Shown here piece by piece: positions 60,713-64,000 of a DNA stretch of 64,000 bases. Made by a program: the position numbers and the translations under genes. This DNA is from Parasponia andersonii (taxonomy: Eukaryota; Streptophyta; Magnoliopsida; Rosales; Cannabaceae). Below the pieces are notes generated by a model. It was not told where the DNA came from. It made no database searches and saw only the letters and a program-made list of their open reading frames with translations. Location of the stretch: the NCBI GenBank assembly GCA_002914805.1, contig JXTB01000124.1, positions 4,127 to 68,126 on the forward strand. Reading direction: 5' to 3'. Within the stretch, counting starts at the first letter, position 1, and each line of letters opens with the position of its first letter.

Positions 60713-62477
60713 TGCGGGCGGCCAGCCCGCGCATGGTCAGTGGGTGGCCTCCTGCACTCTGGCCGCGTGGGTGGCCTTCGGTGCCTTCGCCGCTTGGGCT
60801 GCCGCTTAGTACATTTAACGTGCGAGAATTACGTGAGCCCGTTATTGCTCGAGAGTTGTCCCGAGTGACGCCGCGTAGCGTTATGCGAGCTCGTTGGTAC
60901 CCAATAATTGTCCCGAGCGTGGCTACATTTTGGCTTCCTGTTCCATCCGTCAGCTTGTCTCGACATGTTTCGTATTTCCGCCATAATTTTAATTATTTTC
61001 ATTTTAAAATTAATTTAATTTATCTACAGTTTTATGAAAACTGATAGATTAAATTTTAAATTCAAAATTTTAAAATCCTTATTGAATTTGAATTTTCGAA
61101 ATTTAAATTGATAGGATATTTTAATTTGAATTATGGATATGATTGATATCCATAATATCTTAATTATTGTTTGAATAATTAGAAATATTTTAAAATTGAA
61201 ATTTTTAAAATTAGATATTATGAGATAATATCTTTTTAGTTTTAAATTCAAATTTTGAATAAATATTTTGAAAAACTAATTATATGATAGCTAGTATTCT
61301 ATTTTTGAATTTTAAATTTGTTTAAATTCAAATTAGAGAGATTGTAGGAGATTTTATTTGTAAAATCTTATATCTTTTAAATTTCAAATTTTGTGAAGAT
61401 TTGAAATTTAAATTTAAATCATAATATCTTTTCAACTCTTCAAATTTGAATTTATGATTAGTAGATATTTAATGAGATTAGATATTGATTTTAATTTTGA
61501 TTTCAAATCTGACAGAATAAGATAATGGGAAATATTTAAGGAAGTTAAATTCAAATTAAAATTTCAAAAGTTGAAATTTAAATTTGAGATATTTAAGGAG
61601 ATTTAATTAGTTAAATCTTTTATTTAAACTGATTAGATTTTGTGAAAATCTTTTCTAATTTAAATTTTAAATATTGTCTTCCATATTTAAATATTTAACA
61701 TCATCTTATCAATTAGAATTACTTAAATGTTAAATAATTTTAAATTACTGGAAATTAATAAATCATTAACAATTAATTATTTATCTACTTACTACTTTAG
61801 TATTATTAGGACAATGTTGCATGTATGTCTAATAATTAAGTATTATTACATGATCTTTAGTAACATGTCATATAAAAAATTAGAGTTACTTTCATGCAAA
61901 TATGAACATACTTACATAACAGATTTTAGGTTACTAAGTTAGTTAGATAACTAGATAAAATCTATAAATCCCTTATTATAAAATATTAAGGGGAGAAGGT
62001 ATGTAATACCTATAGTCTCCATTGTTGGTTCGTTATGTATTAGGATAGTCTTGCCTCAGAATCTTGCTGAGCTCTCGTAAGAGGGTTTTTCATCAGCGTA
62101 ATACTAGAAATGAGCTTCTAAAGATAAGGTACTAGGTAAACTATATGAGGTTGATCGCCCGTAGGAGACGGTCTTATATCGAAAGCTTAGTTACCGAAAC
62201 AATAGTTAAACACTCAACTCGAAATATTAATATCCTCTTATATGAGTTCTTATTAGTCGAGAATGGTAGTTAGACATATGGGATAAGAGTTATCTGTCTA
62301 TTTACTAATTGAAATTATTTTAGTTTGACTTGTTGATTGCATGACTTCCCGTAGGAGGCTTAAAATCAATGATAGGTTAAATTACCATGAATATAAGTGA
62401 TAGTCTTACAGATACTTCACTTGTATATTGTATGATTAATACTTTATTTTAATTATTCGAAACATGATATATAATAT
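60713..62477 (+). other. Presumed 5' LTR and leader of the last Copia element, unresolved
   Basis: A short GC-rich stretch (60715-60960) gives way to very AT-rich DNA built on AAATTCAAATT-like words (61020-61700), then a leader-like stretch with repeated short CTCGTAAGAGG and CCCGTAGGAGG words (62085-62365). A TTTTTCAG near 62505 resembles a splice acceptor just before gag. No primer site was found, so LTR limits are not given. Confidence 0.35.
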
Positions 62478-62516
62478 TTGCTTATACATGGAATATTTCT
62501 TTATTTTTCAGTAGAT

Positions 62517-63401
62517 ATGACACTTAATCCTTTATCCATTTTACTCACACAAAATAAGTTGGACGGTGAAAACTATGTAGACTGGAAATATAATCTAGAC
62601 ATAGTGCTTACTGCTGACAAACATAAGTGGGTTCTCACCACTCCATGTCCTACTCAGCCAATTGAGAAATCCACCAACGATGAAAGAAACTTATATGATA
62701 AGTGGAAGCAATCTGATGAGATGGCTAAGTGCTATATATTTGGCTCAATGAGTAATATATTGCAACAACAACATCGTGGGATGGATACTGTTGTTGACAT
62801 TATGCTGAGTGTTGACGAAATGTTCACCAGTCTCGGTCATCAAGCTAGAAATGAGGCTATAAGTGCATTTATGAATCTTCGTCAAAAGAAGGGTACTTCA
62901 GTTCGAGAACATATGATTAAAGTCATCGCATACCTTAACGAACTGGAAATCCTTAGAGCTGAAATTGATTGTGACACCTAAATTGACATAGTTTTGAACA
63001 CATTGTCAGACAATTTCAATCAACTTAAGATTGATCATGAGATTCGCCGGAAGGATTATACTCTTACTGGCCTGATGAAAGATCTGCAAATAACAGAGAA
63101 TATTCTTAAAAAGAATAAATCGGGGTCAGCTGAGGCTAATGTAGCTCAAGTGAGTTCTTCCAAACCTAAGTCAAAAGGCAAAGGTAAAAGGAAGAAAAAG
63201 GCTCCAAAGAAAAAGAAGACCAAGAAGGATTCCAAACCAAAGGGAAAATGTTTCCACTGCGATGATGATGGATATTGGAAGAGGAACTACATAATTTACC
63301 TAGCCCTTACGAAGGAGAAGGACAATGGCAAGGACAAACAAGGTAATGACAATTTGTTATTCATTGGGGCTTGTCATGTGGTTGATTCTATCGATTCTTA
63401 G
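62517..63401 (+). pseudogene. Copia family C gag with one internal stop
   Basis: The start was chosen at ATG 62517, where the conserved N-terminus (LTQNKLDGENYVDWK) begins. The 13 codons upstream in the same frame are not conserved-looking. The gag core runs to a TAA at 62979-62981 and continues in another frame from 62994. A Lys-rich basic stretch (63165-63245) precedes a zinc knuckle near 63248-63290. Its first two Cys are kept (CFHC) but the His and last Cys positions read Tyr. Gag would build the particle; this copy is probably defective. Confidence 0.85.
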
Positions 63402-64000
63402 ATCATAGATTCGGGAGCCACTGACCATGTTTATAATATTTTACAGGGGATTTAAGAAAACTAAGAAGTTCGCTAGTGAAGAGTTCACGCTGCGATTGGG
63501 AGATGGCTCAATAGTTGAAGCTCGTGCAATGGGAGATGTTATTTTAAATTTTTATGATTTTAGGTTTTTAGAAATAAAGAATTGTTATTATATTCCGGTG
63601 TTTAAACGGAATTTGATTTCTGTTTCCTGTTTGATAAGACAAGGTTATTCTGTTCATTTTAACAATAAAGTTTCTAGAAAGAATAAAAGTCTTATTTGCA
63701 TTGGTACTTATAAGAGTATTCGTTTCTTTATTCAACCTAAAAGTATCTCATTGTACAATCTTGAAAATTTTTCTGAACATATAGAATCTAAACATAAGAA
63801 AGTGAAAGCGAGTACTAATAATGAAACTTATCTCTGGCATTTGAGACTCGGTCATATTAACCTAAACAGAATTCAAAAGTTAGTCAATGATAGACCTCTA
63901 AGTTCATTAGAAGTCAAAACATTACCGAGTTGCGAATCCTATCTGGAAGGTAAAATGACTAAAAGACCATTTACTAGAAAAAGGTCTCAGAGTTCAAGAA
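63402..64000 (+). pseudogene. Copia family C protease and pre-integrase domain, partial
   Basis: A TAG replaces the Trp expected just before the protease site, which itself is intact (IIDSGATDHV). A further stop or frame change occurs near 63455. From 63475 the frame is open through the LISVSCLIRQGY block to the pre-integrase motif LWHLRLGHINLNR near 63834, and reaches the window end. Confidence 0.82.

Larger units (their letters stand above)
62478..64000 (+). mobile_element. Copia retrotransposon (family C), 5' coding part, runs off the right edge
   Basis: Gag, zinc knuckle, protease and the gag pre-integrase domain occur in Copia order. The gag sequence is unlike that of family A, so it is a different lineage. 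Integrase, RT and RNase H would lie beyond the window. Confidence 0.88.

Noticed and set aside
1..64000. Search for clustered or operon-like gene systems, CRISPR arrays, rRNA or intact tRNA genes
   Set aside because: None is present. The window is plant nuclear DNA with three GLP copies and transposons, and no undescribed multi-gene system is supported.

Overview
The window is nuclear DNA from a flowering plant, probably a dicot. It is AT-rich and gene-poor and packed with plant-type LTR retrotransposons, a plant LINE with an RNase H domain, and MITE-like and Mutator-like elements. The recognisable host genes belong to one family, the germin-like proteins (GLPs), which are secreted metal-binding cupins. 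The species cannot be told from the sequence. There is a 14-base N gap at 17713-17726 and a single N at 24188.

Layout: 1-677 is the 5' end of a minus-strand Copia element running off the left edge. 2663-4793 is a CACTA-like relic. About 5480-7713 is the first of four copies of a long LTR-like repeat (called family D here). 7815-15683 is a GLP unit whose gene was destroyed by a complete 5.8 kb Ty3-gypsy element with a perfect 5-bp target duplication. An 897-bp MITE-like element lies in its 3' flank. 18360-36361 is a second GLP unit. Its far 5' flank is split by a family D LTR, a 4.2 kb Mutator-like element with a perfect 9-bp target duplication, and further LTR relics, but its coding sequence is intact. 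36362-39935 is the third unit, with an intact gene. From 40 kb to the end there is no host gene, only nested transposons: gypsy-like LTRs, a MITE in a TA microsatellite, and a minus-strand LINE split by a complete Copia element (49765-57142) that itself contains a 1.8 kb solo LTR. After these come another family D LTR and the 5' part of a second, unrelated Copia element cut by the right edge.

How it fits together: the GLP genes form a tandem array in one orientation, with matching promoters (TATA box 93-97 bp before the ATG in all three, G-box in two of the three). The two intact proteins are both 222 residues, about 87% identical by hand count, and keep the signal peptide, the cysteine pair and the His/His/Glu/His metal ligands. 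The third copy is a pseudogene. All retroelement genes visible here are broken. Most premature stops, and many lost catalytic or zinc-binding residues, fit C-to-T or G-to-A transitions, as expected for old methylated copies. No previously undescribed molecular system was found. The most interesting features are the transposon-fragmented GLP array and the large non-autonomous Mutator-like element.
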